A stretch of 64,000 nucleotides of DNA from Chitinophaga pinensis (lineage in GTDB: Bacteria > Bacteroidota > Bacteroidia > Flavobacteriales_D > Crocinitomicaceae). A model generated the notes under the pieces. That model was given only the letters and a program-made list of their open reading frames with translations. It was not told the origin of the DNA and did no database searches. The translations under genes were made by a program, and so were the position numbers. Shown here in pieces: positions 8,919 to 16,355 of the stretch. The stretch's first letter is position 1. Each line of letters starts with the position of its first letter. The DNA is taken from assembly GCA_945902745.1 (NCBI GenBank), contig CAMDNE010000005.1:62001-126000 (forward strand), written 5' to 3'.

Positions 8919-9239
8919 TTATTCTCGAATCGCCTTAATTCCAGGCAATTCAATTCCCTCCAAATATTCGAGCATTGCTCCACCACCAGTAGAAACATAG
9001 GAAACTTTATCAGCCAACTTGAATTTATTAATTGCAGCAACAGAATCACCTCCACCAATCAATGAAAAGGCACCTTTTGCTGTTGCTTCGACAATTGCAT
9101 TAGCCACGTCTTTCGTTCCTTGTTGGAAATTTTCCATTTCAAAAACACCCATTGGACCATTCCACAAGATCAATTTAGAATTTGCAATAATTTCTCTGCA
9201 GGCTTTTGAGGTTTCAGAACCTGTGTCTAATCCCATCCA
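8919..9239 (-). pseudogene. Detached second copy of the pgk 3' end
   Basis: This open segment encodes 105 residues identical to the C-terminus of the full pgk at 10419-11615, except that it ends one residue earlier. The nucleotide match (8923-9239 against 10426-10742) has no gaps and 11 differences in 317 bases, all of them synonymous. At 9240 the homology stops abruptly within the codons before MGLD. It lacks the N-terminal domain and the rest of the nucleotide-binding domain, so it cannot be an active kinase. It is best read as the displaced 3' end of an earlier resident pgk allele (inference). Confidence 0.92.
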
Positions 9240-9382
9240 TTAGGAATTTCGCTCCGATACGCAGGATATGTTATCCTTCGGTCGACGAATTGTTTATTTT
9301 TTTTCCTAATTCGTGAACAATCTAAAGAAGATTTTCAAATAGCATATCTTTCGAAGCCGCAAGTTCTGAATCACTGCGGTTA

Positions 9383-10243
9383 TCAGTCATTCAATTTTTC
9401 TAAAATGGTTGGAAGAAATTCATTCAGTTTAGAAAACCCGAACCATTTCTTCCCTAAATCCTTCAGTGAAGCACCGATATGGTATACTTCCTTTCTGTCA
9501 AGAATCAGAAATCGGTCGTGGGACGTTTTCAGCGTTTTAATATCAATTCTTGGATATTGCTCGTTGTGTTTTGCCAGATCTAATTGCAATTGAGCAGTTA
9601 ATTTTTGAGTGTAAATGGTGGCGTTAGACTTAGGATTCCGTTTGCTCAACATCAACAAGGTGGACTCGTCGACGTAATTATCAATTAGAATGATGGATTT
9701 GTTAGCACTTTTAATGAGGTCATTCGCGAAAACATACGCATCGAATAATTGCCCTTCGAAAAAAATGCCTTGGGCAGGGAGTTCATTGGTCGAAATAAAA
9801 ATTTCAATTTCATCCACTCTCTGTGTTAATTTACCGATGCCTTTATTCAATTTTAACTCGAGTTGATTGATTCGATTATTAATTGTAAAGCCTTCAAGTA
9901 AATGGTTGGTTAAAACGCGATTTGCCCAAATTCTGAAATGAATTCCTTGTTTGGACTTTACTCTGTATCCAACAGACAGAACAACATCGAGATTGTAAAA
10001 CTCAATGTTTCTTTTTACTTTTCTCTTACCTTCAAAATGAACTATCGCAAAATTTGCGACAGTTGGAATTCCTTCCAATTCTTCATTTAAAGCATTGCTA
10101 ATATGTTTACCTATTGTTTTAACATCTCTTCCAAAAAGAGTTGCAATTTGTTGACGATTCAACCAGACAGTCTCATTTTCAAGGCGAACTTCTATGTGTT
10201 CAGCTGCCTCATTTGGTCGGTAGATTATGATTTCATTCTTCAT
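9383..10243 (-). CDS. RhuM-type protein with PLD-like C-terminal half
   Basis: 286 residues. The N-terminal half matches the RhuM family: EVRLENETVWLNRQQIATLF, a region resembling a DNA-binding helix-turn-helix, then FYNLDVVLSVGYRVKSKQG and FRIWANRVLTNHLLEGF. The C-terminal half (about 155-286) resembles a phospholipase-D-like fold (IILIDNYVDESTLLML, then SHDRFLILDRKEVYHIGASL), with an HxR in place of the classical HxK. Proteins of this build occur near mobile and restriction-type loci in Bacteroidota; their function is not established. The gene lies between the two pgk 3' ends, consistent with arrival by transfer. An ATG overlapping its stop opens a 22-codon frame (9322-9390) that may be a remnant. 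Confidence 0.85.
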   Translation of the reverse strand: MKNEIIIYRPNEAAEHIEVRLENETVWLNRQQIATLFGRDVKTIGKHISNALNEELEGIPTVANFAIVHFEGKRKVKRNIEFYNLDVVLSVGYRVKSKQGIHFRIWANRVLTNHLLEGFTINNRINQLELKLNKGIGKLTQRVDEIEIFISTNELPAQGIFFEGQLFDAYVFANDLIKSANKSIILIDNYVDESTLLMLSKRNPKSNATIYTQKLTAQLQLDLAKHNEQYPRIDIKTLKTSHDRFLILDRKEVYHIGASLKDLGKKWFGFSKLNEFLPTILEKLND

Positions 10244-10255
10244 AGTTTACCTTAA

Positions 10256-10390
10256 GTTAGTGAAAATTATCATTTGAAACAGACGTTCATCGAAAACAAT
10301 CCGAAAAACAGCAAAGAATTTTTGGCTTCTCTGGGAGGACTTTTCTCAAATCATCCACCAATCGATAAACGCATCGCAATTTTAGAATGA
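10256..10390 (+). pseudogene. C-terminal remnant of an M48 (HtpX-like) metallopeptidase
   Basis: On the plus strand, a frame without a start codon ends at the TGA at 10388-10390 and reads as the end of an M48 family peptidase: an IENNPKNSKEFLASL stretch followed by LFSNHPPIDKRIAILE. The 'HPP-x(3)-RI' ending is typical of this family. A stop codon at 10253 closes the frame 5', and no catalytic HExxH is present, so only about 44 codons remain. The remnant points towards pgk and lies between the rhuM gene and the intact pgk 3' end, marking a recombination joint. Confidence 0.6.
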
Positions 10391-10418
10391 AGATTTTAAT
10401 AATTAACTTTTTGCTTTA

Positions 10419-11615
10419 TCAATGCTCTCGAATCGCCTTAATTCCAGGTAATTCAATTCCTTCCAAATATTCGAGCATCGCACCACCACCAGTAGAAACA
10501 TAGGAAACTTTATCAGCCAACTTGAATTTATTAATTGCCGCAACAGAATCACCTCCACCAATTAATGAAAAGGCACCTTTTGCTGTTGCTTCGACAATTG
10601 CATTTGCCACATCTTTTGTTCCTTGTTGGAAATTTTCCATTTCAAAAACACCCATTGGTCCATTCCACAATATCAATTTAGAATTTGCAATAATTTCTCT
10701 GCAGGCTTTTGAGGTTTCAGAACCTGTGTCTAATCCCATCCAACCATCTGGAATTTCACCAATTGGAACTTCTTTTCGGTTCGCTTCGTTGTCAAATTTA
10801 TCGGCAATAATTGCATCAGTTGGAATGTACAAATTCACACCTTTTGCTTTTGCTTCAGTAATTATTTTATTTGCCATGTCAATGTAGTCATCTTCAACTA
10901 GCGAATTTCCAACTTTTCCACCCATTGCTTTCACAAACGTGTAAGCCATTCCTCCACCAACAATCAGGTTGTCTACTTTATCCAATAAACGCTCAATAAT
11001 TGTAATTTTTGAAGAAACTTTTGCTCCTCCCACAATAGCAGTTAATGGTTTTTCATCGCTGTTCAATACTTTGTCAACACTTTTTATTTCTGCTTCTAAC
11101 AACAATCCAAACATTTTGTCATTTGGGAAAAACTTCGCAATAACAGTTGTGCTTGCATGTGCTCTGTGAGCCGTTCCAAATGCATCATTTACATACACAT
11201 CGCCGTGTTTTGCCAATTGCTCTGCAAAGCTTTCTGTTCCTGCTGTTTCCCTTTTGTGAAAACGAACATTTTCCAACATTAATACTTCGCCTGGTTTCAA
11301 GTTAGCACTCATTGCCTCTGCTTCTGGTCCAATACAATCTTCTGAAAATTGAACAGGAACACCCAATAAATCGGATGTATGTTTCACAATATGATGCAAC
11401 GAAAAGCGGTTTTCAGAACCATCTTTTGGTCGGCCTAAATGCGACATGATCACCACACTTCCTCCATTTTTCAATATACATTGAATTGTCGGCAAAGCCG
11501 CACGAATGCGCGTATCATCGGTTATCTCTAGTGTTTCTTTGTCCAAAGGAACGTTAAAATCTACGCGAATAAGGGCTCTTTTTCCTGAGAAATCGTAAGT
11601 GTGAAAGTCTGACAT
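10419..11615 (-). CDS. pgk: Phosphoglycerate kinase
   Basis: 398 residues from the ATG at 11615, the usual size (about 395). The long upstream extension in frame (to 11756) runs through a repeat and is not expected to be translated. Family motifs are present: [13 protein letters not shown], substrate-binding [26 protein letters not shown], and GGAKVSSKI. The C-terminal nucleotide domain ends in [19 protein letters not shown] and [13 protein letters not shown]. It catalyses the ATP-generating step from 1,3-bisphosphoglycerate to 3-phosphoglycerate in the cytoplasm. The gene is not in an operon here; its 3' third is duplicated at 8919-9239. Confidence 0.98.
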   Translation of the reverse strand: MSDFHTYDFSGKRALIRVDFNVPLDKETLEITDDTRIRAALPTIQCILKNGGSVVIMSHLGRPKDGSENRFSLHHIVKHTSDLLGVPVQFSEDCIGPEAEAMSANLKPGEVLMLENVRFHKRETAGTESFAEQLAKHGDVYVNDAFGTAHRAHASTTVIAKFFPNDKMFGLLLEAEIKSVDKVLNSDEKPLTAIVGGAKVSSKITIIERLLDKVDNLIVGGGMAYTFVKAMGGKVGNSLVEDDYIDMANKIITEAKAKGVNLYIPTDAIIADKFDNEANRKEVPIGEIPDGWMGLDTGSETSKACREIIANSKLILWNGPMGVFEMENFQQGTKDVANAIVEATAKGAFSLIGGGDSVAAINKFKLADKVSYVSTGGGAMLEYLEGIELPGIKAIREH

Positions 11616-11712
11616 TTTATAGTTTTTTAATCGAATTGCAAAGTTAATTGAGAACATGGAAGTTAAGGCATTGAGAATAGATTTTTTTCCACATACATGT
11701 TCTATTTTGACT

Positions 11713-11804
11713 TCCTCCCTTGAGGGAGGACTGAGGAGGGTGGAAAAAACTAACAAATCGAATATTTAATATTCCACCCCCCTTTATCCCCCCTCAAGGG
11801 GGGA
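11713..11804. repeat. Facing pair of 32-bp REP-like elements
   Basis: Two copies of a 32-base element lie in opposite orientation, 28 bases apart (11713-11744 and the reverse complement of 11773-11804). Each starts with its own palindrome (TCCTCCCTTGAGGGAGGA in the first, a C-richer version in the second) and ends in AGGrGGGTGGA. The differences are mostly T/C changes that keep the pairing. The pair fills the divergent spacer between pgk and xseA and could fold into a large cruciform or a double hairpin. Likely an extragenic palindromic element; any regulatory effect is speculation. Confidence 0.8.
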
Positions 11805-11834
11805 AATAAAAAAAAATTCCTAACTTCATCCTTC

Positions 11835-13223
11835 GTGTCAGATAATCGTCAAATATTTACCTTAAAGCAAGTTGTTTCTTCTATCCGAAAAACGATTGAA
11901 GAACGCTATCAGCAAGCTTATTGGGTGAAAGCAGAGATGCACAAACTCAATTTATATCCGAGTGGGCACGCTTTTCCAGAACTGGTTCAAAAGGAAAATG
12001 ACAAGATTGAAGCACAAATAAATGGCTCTATTTGGAATCATAATTTTCAACGCATCAATAAAAAATTCATAGAAGTTGTAAAAGAACCTTTGAAAGAAGG
12101 AACAACGTTGCTATTGCAAGTGAAAGTTACTTTTCATGAGACCTTTGGATTGAGTTTGCAAATTTTGGACATTGATCCAAATTATTCGTTGGGAGAATTG
12201 CAACGCGAACGGGAAGAAACGTTGAAACGGCTTCAAAAAGAAGGAATTATCAATTTAAATCAACGATTAGATTTCCCCTTATTACCCCAACGCATTGCAA
12301 TAATATCGGCTGACACCAGCAAAGGATTGTCTGATTTTATGAAAGTTTTGAATGGAAACGGTTGGAATTACACGTTTTTCACCATGCTTTTTCATGGATA
12401 CTTGCAAGGTGATGTGGCTGTTCCTTCGATCATCAAACAATTGAGTTTGATAGAAAAAGTAAAGGATCATTTTGATATAGTTGTCATTGTGCGAGGTGGT
12501 GGTGGAGAAGTTGGACTTTCGTGCTACAACAATTATGATTTGTGTAAAGCGATAGCAACATTTCCATTACCTGTATTGACGGGAATTGGACATTCAACCA
12601 ACATGACTGTTGCCGAATTGGTTGCGTTTAGAAATGCCATTACACCAACAGAATTAGCAGACTTTTTATTGCAGACATTTCATGAATTTTCGGTTCCTGT
12701 TCAAGAAGCAAAAAAAGCAATAGTCTCTTATTCAAACAGGCTTTTAGAAGTCAACAAACAGGCTTTCACTTCAGAGACAAAACATTTTAAGAACAGCGCA
12801 CAGTTGTATTTGAACATTTCTAAAAATAAACTTGTCAGCACAAGTCAAGAATTTAAGAATGAAGCCAAAACGTTGTTGAATAGCAGGAGAGAATTAATAA
12901 AATCGGCTCAAAAAGAAACGATTTCTCAGTCAAAAAGGTTTTTAAAAGCTGAATCTGAAAAAATTGAAACGATTATTCATGATTTACCACATAAAATAGT
13001 CCACCCAATCGATTTACAAAAAAGAAACCTCTTTGAATTAGAAAACATGGTACGATTACTCAATCCATTGAGTGTTTTAAAACGTGGTTATTCGATTACA
13101 ACAGTAGATGGGAAAACAATAAATGGTGCAATGAAATTGAAAGCTGGATCAATAATCCACACAAAAACATTTGACTTAGAAATAGAATCAGAAATTAATA
13201 AAATTGAAGAATATGGCGAATGA
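11835..13223 (+). CDS. xseA: Exodeoxyribonuclease VII large subunit
   Basis: 462 residues from a GTG start at 11835; no in-frame ATG lies near. An N-terminal OB-fold region (about 1-110) is followed by the catalytic core with IAIISADTSKGLSDF, VVIVRGGGGEVGL, ITGIGHSTN-like LTGIGHSTNMTVAELVA and NAITPTELADFLL. A long coiled-coil region (about 285-410) and the terminal LLNPLSVLKRGYSIT motif complete the family pattern. With XseB it degrades single-stranded DNA to short oligonucleotides. The stop overlaps the xseB start by 11 bases. Confidence 0.96.
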   Translation: MSDNRQIFTLKQVVSSIRKTIEERYQQAYWVKAEMHKLNLYPSGHAFPELVQKENDKIEAQINGSIWNHNFQRINKKFIEVVKEPLKEGTTLLLQVKVTFHETFGLSLQILDIDPNYSLGELQREREETLKRLQKEGIINLNQRLDFPLLPQRIAIISADTSKGLSDFMKVLNGNGWNYTFFTMLFHGYLQGDVAVPSIIKQLSLIEKVKDHFDIVVIVRGGGGEVGLSCYNNYDLCKAIATFPLPVLTGIGHSTNMTVAELVAFRNAITPTELADFLLQTFHEFSVPVQEAKKAIVSYSNRLLEVNKQAFTSETKHFKNSAQLYLNISKNKLVSTSQEFKNEAKTLLNSRRELIKSAQKETISQSKRFLKAESEKIETIIHDLPHKIVHPIDLQKRNLFELENMVRLLNPLSVLKRGYSITTVDGKTINGAMKLKAGSIIHTKTFDLEIESEINKIEEYGE

Positions 13224-13410
13224 AATAAAATACACAGAAGCATTTGAAGAATTACAGCAAATTGTAAGCGATATGGAAGATGGAGAAATCACTGTTGATG
13301 AACTTTCCATTAAAGTAAAGCGTGCAGCTGAATTAATCAAAATTTGCAAAAACAAATTAACTTCAACAGAAGAAGATGTGAATCTGATTTTGAAGGAATT
13401 GGAAGGATAA
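13213..13410 (+). CDS. xseB: Exodeoxyribonuclease VII small subunit
   Basis: 65 residues from the ATG at 13213, overlapping xseA by 11 bases; a TTG at 13204 would add three residues. The sequence carries the family pattern YTEAFEELQQIVSDMEDGEI, then VDELSIKVKRAAELI and a C-terminal helix ending LILKELEG. The small subunit forms helical bundles on the coiled coil of XseA. The overlap with xseA implies coupled translation. Confidence 0.95.
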   Translation: MANEIKYTEAFEELQQIVSDMEDGEITVDELSIKVKRAAELIKICKNKLTSTEEDVNLILKELEG

Positions 13411-13637
13411 TAAATCGCCCTTCGACCCTTTCAAGTAGCTTAGGGATCGATTTTAATTTTCTAAGAAGCAATAGTGATTGAAAGGCTCAATCCTTGTGGA
13501 CATAAAAACTAGATTATTGTATCAAACCGATCCCTGATATTTCCTCTAACGAGGCTGAGCCTTAATATTGTTGGATAAAATTTCCTAAATCGGTGGAAAA
13601 AAGGAAAAGAGCACGTTGGATGTGATTTCATTAAAAA
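13411..13637. repeat. Degenerate copies of the CTTCGACAAGCTCAG-type repeat in a gene-free spacer
   Basis: No gene is seen. The first bases after xseB read AATCGCCCTTCGACCCTTTC, the same opening as units at 14659 and 14768. Later pieces (GAGGCTGAGCCTTAATATTG near 13551 and CTAAATCGGTGG near 13587) match the other end of those units. The spacer therefore looks like a worn pair of the repeat described at 14641-14876. Confidence 0.6.
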
Positions 13638-14606
13638 TTGATTTACTTTTATCAAAAATTTCCGTTGAAAAAGGCACTACTATTTTTTCTCCTTTTAGCT
13701 TGCACGACTTCCTGTAACAAAGAAGTTCAAATTGACATTCCGGGTTATGAGGAACAATTAGTAGTAGACGGAAGGATAGAAACAGGTGGTTTTCCGATTG
13801 TCTTACTTTCCAAATCTCAAAATGTTTACGCACCAACTGACATAGAAGCTTACATTTCTTCATTTATTTCAGACGCTCAAGTTTCCGTAAGTAATGGAAG
13901 TCAAACGGTGAGTCTTAGTCTATTCCCCTTGAGTTCTTTGCCGTTAGAAAGTCAAAAAACAGTTGCTGAAATGCTAAAATTGAATTTAAATGAACTTCAA
14001 TTCTTGCCCATTCAAGTTTATTCAACCACCGATCAATCAATTAAAGGAGAAGTTGGTAAAACCTACAATTTACAAATTGCATATAACGGAAAAAACTATG
14101 CTGGATCAACGAGTTTATTGACTCCCGTTGCGCTGAATAATTTGTATTGGAAAGCAGATGAATCGAATGCAGAATACGGTTATTCATGGGCAAATTTGAC
14201 TGACCCAGCAGGCGATTATAATGGCTATAAATGGGAGGCAAAGCGCATTAATATTACATCTTCTGGTGCATACTTGGATGACCTCTACAAACGTGCGGGA
14301 TATTTTGAAGACCGGTTTTTTGATGGATTAACGTTCGAGTTTTCTGTGGAAAATCCTTTAAAGCGAAAAGATACTACTCATTTAGAGGCCTATAAACGGT
14401 ATTATCGGATTGGCGACACAGTTGTAATTAAACTTTCGCGTTTGGACAAAGCAACCTATGATTTCTTTGATAAAAAGTCTACCCAATTGGGAAATGGCGG
14501 AAATCCATTCGCAAGTCCAATAAATATACCTTCAAATATTCCGGGTGCGCTAGGAATTTGGGCGGGAATATCTCCTTGGTACGATACCTTGGCGTGTCAA
14601 CCTTAG
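13638..14606 (+). CDS. DUF4249 family lipoprotein
   Basis: 322 residues as drawn. The N-terminus has a lipobox (LLLACTTSC), so the mature protein would be a lipoprotein. After it comes the DUF4249 opening VVDGRIETGGFPIVLLSKS, and the family ending with a GIWAGISPWYDTLA segment. No ATG is available: TTG at 13638 or TTG at 13665 are the candidates, and the second puts Lys-Lys directly before the hydrophobic run, as in typical signal peptides. DUF4249 proteins usually sit next to a TonB-dependent receptor and are thought to help at the outer membrane; no receptor is encoded nearby. Confidence 0.8.
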   Translation: MIYFYQKFPLKKALLFFLLLACTTSCNKEVQIDIPGYEEQLVVDGRIETGGFPIVLLSKSQNVYAPTDIEAYISSFISDAQVSVSNGSQTVSLSLFPLSSLPLESQKTVAEMLKLNLNELQFLPIQVYSTTDQSIKGEVGKTYNLQIAYNGKNYAGSTSLLTPVALNNLYWKADESNAEYGYSWANLTDPAGDYNGYKWEAKRINITSSGAYLDDLYKRAGYFEDRFFDGLTFEFSVENPLKRKDTTHLEAYKRYYRIGDTVVIKLSRLDKATYDFFDKKSTQLGNGGNPFASPINIPSNIPGALGIWAGISPWYDTLACQP

Positions 14607-14640
14607 CTTATTCTTCCTCTAAAAGCACGTTCATATTGTG

Positions 14641-14876
14641 AATGATTGGAAAATTAATAAATCGCCCTTCGACCCTTTCGACAAGCTCAAGGATCAAAAG
14701 ATTAAAAGATTAAAGGGAGCAGTTATGAATCGGTGGCTGAGCATACTAATATGATTGGAAAATTAATAAATCGCCCTTCGACAAGCTCAGTGACCGATTT
14801 TAATTTTACAATCGGTGGCTGAGCATACTAATATGGTGAAACTTTCTAAATCGGTGGCTGAGCTTGTCGAAGCCCG
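14641..14876. repeat. REP-like repeat cluster (CTTCGACAAGCTCAG core), two direct units and one inverted
   Basis: Two direct units start with ATGATTGGAAAATTAATAAA (14642 and 14751), run through a CCCTTCGAC...AAGCTCA core and end in AATCGGTGGCTGAGCATACT. A third unit, at about 14848-14876, is inverted: ATCGGTGGCTGAGCTTGTCGAAGCCC in two pieces is the reverse complement of the core. The same core recurs at 62303-62316 and 62432-62445. The inverted unit runs into the GIY-YIG gene and provides its last codons. Confidence 0.85.
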
Positions 14877-15148
14877 GATTTTGAAAGCCTCACCAACTCC
14901 TCCAACCTCCCAGAAATTAAAGCTTCTTTTTTCGCTCTACTCCATTTTTGAATTTGTTTTTCCCTATAAAACGCAAGATCTATTCTGCTAAATTCTTCAA
15001 AAAAAACTAATTCCACTGGTGCGAACTTCTTCGTATGATTCGCTCCTTCACCTAATTGGTGTAGCGCCAATCTCAGATCTAAATTGTTCGTGCTTCCAAT
15101 ATAATAACTTCCATTTGAACACCGCAACATATACATCCAACCTTTCAT
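14846..15148 (-). CDS. GIY-YIG domain nuclease (small, UvrC-N-like)
   Basis: 100 residues. It holds the GIY-YIG core: MYMLRCSNGSYYIGSTNNLDLR, then HTKKFAPVELVFFEEF, a catalytic-site Glu in REKQIQKWSRAKKEALI, and no other domain. These single-domain proteins are common in Bacteroidota, often in repeat-rich spacers, and their biological role is unknown; metal-dependent DNA strand cleavage is inferred from the fold. The last residues (GLRQAQPPI) and the stop are encoded by the adjoining repeat unit, so the original C-terminus has been replaced or extended by repeat DNA. Confidence 0.9.
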   Translation of the reverse strand: MKGWMYMLRCSNGSYYIGSTNNLDLRLALHQLGEGANHTKKFAPVELVFFEEFSRIDLAFYREKQIQKWSRAKKEALISGRLEELVRLSKSGLRQAQPPI

Positions 15149-15192
15149 TTTTGAAATTTTCTTATTTAAGTTAAGAACAAAATGGAAGAATC

Positions 15193-15415
15193 TTATTTAT
15201 TTGAACTATTCATTTTATAATATCCTCGAGAAATACGAATAAAGTATGGTGAATGTTTTCCTGGATTATCTTTCGCATGTTTACTTAAAAATGACTTACT
15301 TTTTAATAATTCATTTTTCACATTTGCTATTTAAATATTTAACTGAAAAAGGTTCATCTAATATGAATTCATCGATGGCAGTGTTGATTTTTTTAAAAAG
15401 CTTAGACTTTTTCAT
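15193..15415 (-). pseudogene. Frameshifted small gene, unknown family
   Basis: An ATG at 15415 opens a frame reading MKKSKLFKKINTAIDEFILD... that stops after 34 codons. In the next frame the sequence continues plausibly (NVKNELLKSKSFLSKHAKDN, then PGKHSPYFIRISRGYYKM) to a TAA at 15193-15195, giving about 70 residues if one extra base near 15320 is removed. Codon content looks coding throughout. It may be a recent frameshift, a sequencing error or programmed slippage. The family is not recognised. It lies between the GIY-YIG gene and the 74-residue gene on the same strand. Confidence 0.45.
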
Positions 15416-15430
15416 TTTATAAATAAATGA

Positions 15431-15655
15431 TTATTTCACTTTAGCCTTGCATACCGCGCTATCAAAACTGAAAATTCTTATACCATTATTATAATCATTA
15501 GATTCGTCTTTTGTTAGCCAAATGAGGCCGTCATTTGTGCAATCTTTTCTACCACAAATCATTGAACCATTTACATAATTTATGGGTTCTACACTTCTGA
15601 CATATTTTTTCGTCCTTCCGATTGGTGGTTGATTAATGCATCTGCAAATTGCCAT
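15431..15655 (-). CDS. Small Cys-containing hypothetical protein
   Basis: 74 residues starting with ATG at 15655. The N-terminal MAICRCINQPPIGRTKKYV and the central ICGRKDCTNDGLIWL contain two pairs of cysteines (CxC and CxxxxC) that could bind a metal. A comparable small family exists in other bacteria, from memory rather than a search, and has no known function. It has no signal peptide or membrane segment. It sits between a frameshifted gene and a membrane-protein gene in an accessory stretch. Confidence 0.65.
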   Translation of the reverse strand: MAICRCINQPPIGRTKKYVRSVEPINYVNGSMICGRKDCTNDGLIWLTKDESNDYNNGIRIFSFDSAVCKAKVK

Positions 15656-15788
15656 ATTGAATGTTTTGTATTTATTACTTCAATAAATATTTCCTCAACT
15701 GTTCTCAGATTTCAAGCAACAATTATCGAAATAATCTTTTTAGTTTGAATTTTTTGGTTCTATAATTTCTACTAATTAAATCTTATGA

Positions 15789-16238
15789 TTATTGTCTGCC
15801 AAGCCAATAATCATAAGATTTCCATTGTCCACTTTGAAAATCTGTTTGGCTTATCTCTGCTGTTGAAATTGAATTCATTCCAAAGTTTTTTGAAGATAAT
15901 CTGCAATCTTGTCCTGGCCATGAGTAACGCAATTCACTTCGATATTTATTTAATTTAGAATTATAATATACATAAACATGAATTTTTTCAGCAAGTTCTT
16001 TAGATTCAGTCATTGTGCATTCTTTAAACTCCCAATTTGATTTTATATCCTCAAAGGAATCTGCATATTTTGGAATAGTAATATCTGGAATACTGCATCC
16101 GCAATCTGAACCAGCACCTGAACCTCCAGTAATAAAATAAAAAAATATTACAAACGCAGCTATGATCGAAATTAAAATAATCTTGCCTTTTGCCGACATA
16201 TTAATAAAGCCTTCTAACATACTCATCTTTTCGCTCAT
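15789..16238 (-). CDS. Hypothetical single-pass membrane protein
   Basis: 149 residues from the ATG at 16238. A longer frame reaches 16385, but it would overlap the divergent HTH gene and its palindrome and is unlikely. After a short polar N-terminus there is one membrane segment (about residues 19-38, IILISIIAAFVIFFYFITGG), then a Cys-containing linker (SDCGCSIPDI) and a C-terminal domain of about 100 residues with a Cys and several aromatic residues (WSWP-like YSWPGQDC). The family is not recognised. It is transcribed away from the HTH regulator gene, with the operator-like palindrome between them. Confidence 0.65.
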   Translation of the reverse strand: MSEKMSMLEGFINMSAKGKIILISIIAAFVIFFYFITGGSGAGSDCGCSIPDITIPKYADSFEDIKSNWEFKECTMTESKELAEKIHVYVYYNSKLNKYRSELRYSWPGQDCRLSSKNFGMNSISTAEISQTDFQSGQWKSYDYWLGRQ

Positions 16239-16336
16239 ATTCTCTGTTTTTAGTTTAGTTATTTCATTTACAGCATACAAATATAAGATAATTTTCTCAT
16301 AAACGTGTATTAATTGAGCAAATATTTCACGTTTTG

Positions 16337-16354
16337 GGTTACAAATTTGTAACC
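16337..16354. promoter_or_regulatory. Perfect 18-bp palindrome, likely operator
   Basis: GGTTACAAATTTGTAACC is an exact inverted repeat with one base between it and the ATG (16356) of the small HTH gene. It also lies about 100 bases upstream of the divergent membrane-protein gene. Its size and symmetry fit a dimeric helix-turn-helix regulator. Binding here would block the regulator's own ribosome access or promoter, so autorepression is the simple inference. Confidence 0.6.
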
Positions 16355-16355
16355 T

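Noticed and set aside
8919-9239. Independent small gene of 105 codons
   Set aside because: It is identical in protein sequence to the end of pgk and lacks the rest of the kinase, so it is a fragment.
9240-9382. Possible integrase or attachment site at the joint
   Set aside because: No integrase gene and no clear flanking duplication beyond the pgk homology were found.
10522-10887. 121-codon plus-strand frame inside pgk
   Set aside because: Antisense shadow of pgk; the same shadow is shared with the duplicated 3' end at 9019-9243.
11616-11756. 47-codon N-terminal extension of pgk
   Set aside because: It runs through a palindromic repeat and is absent from the normal pgk family length; the ATG at 11615 gives a standard protein.
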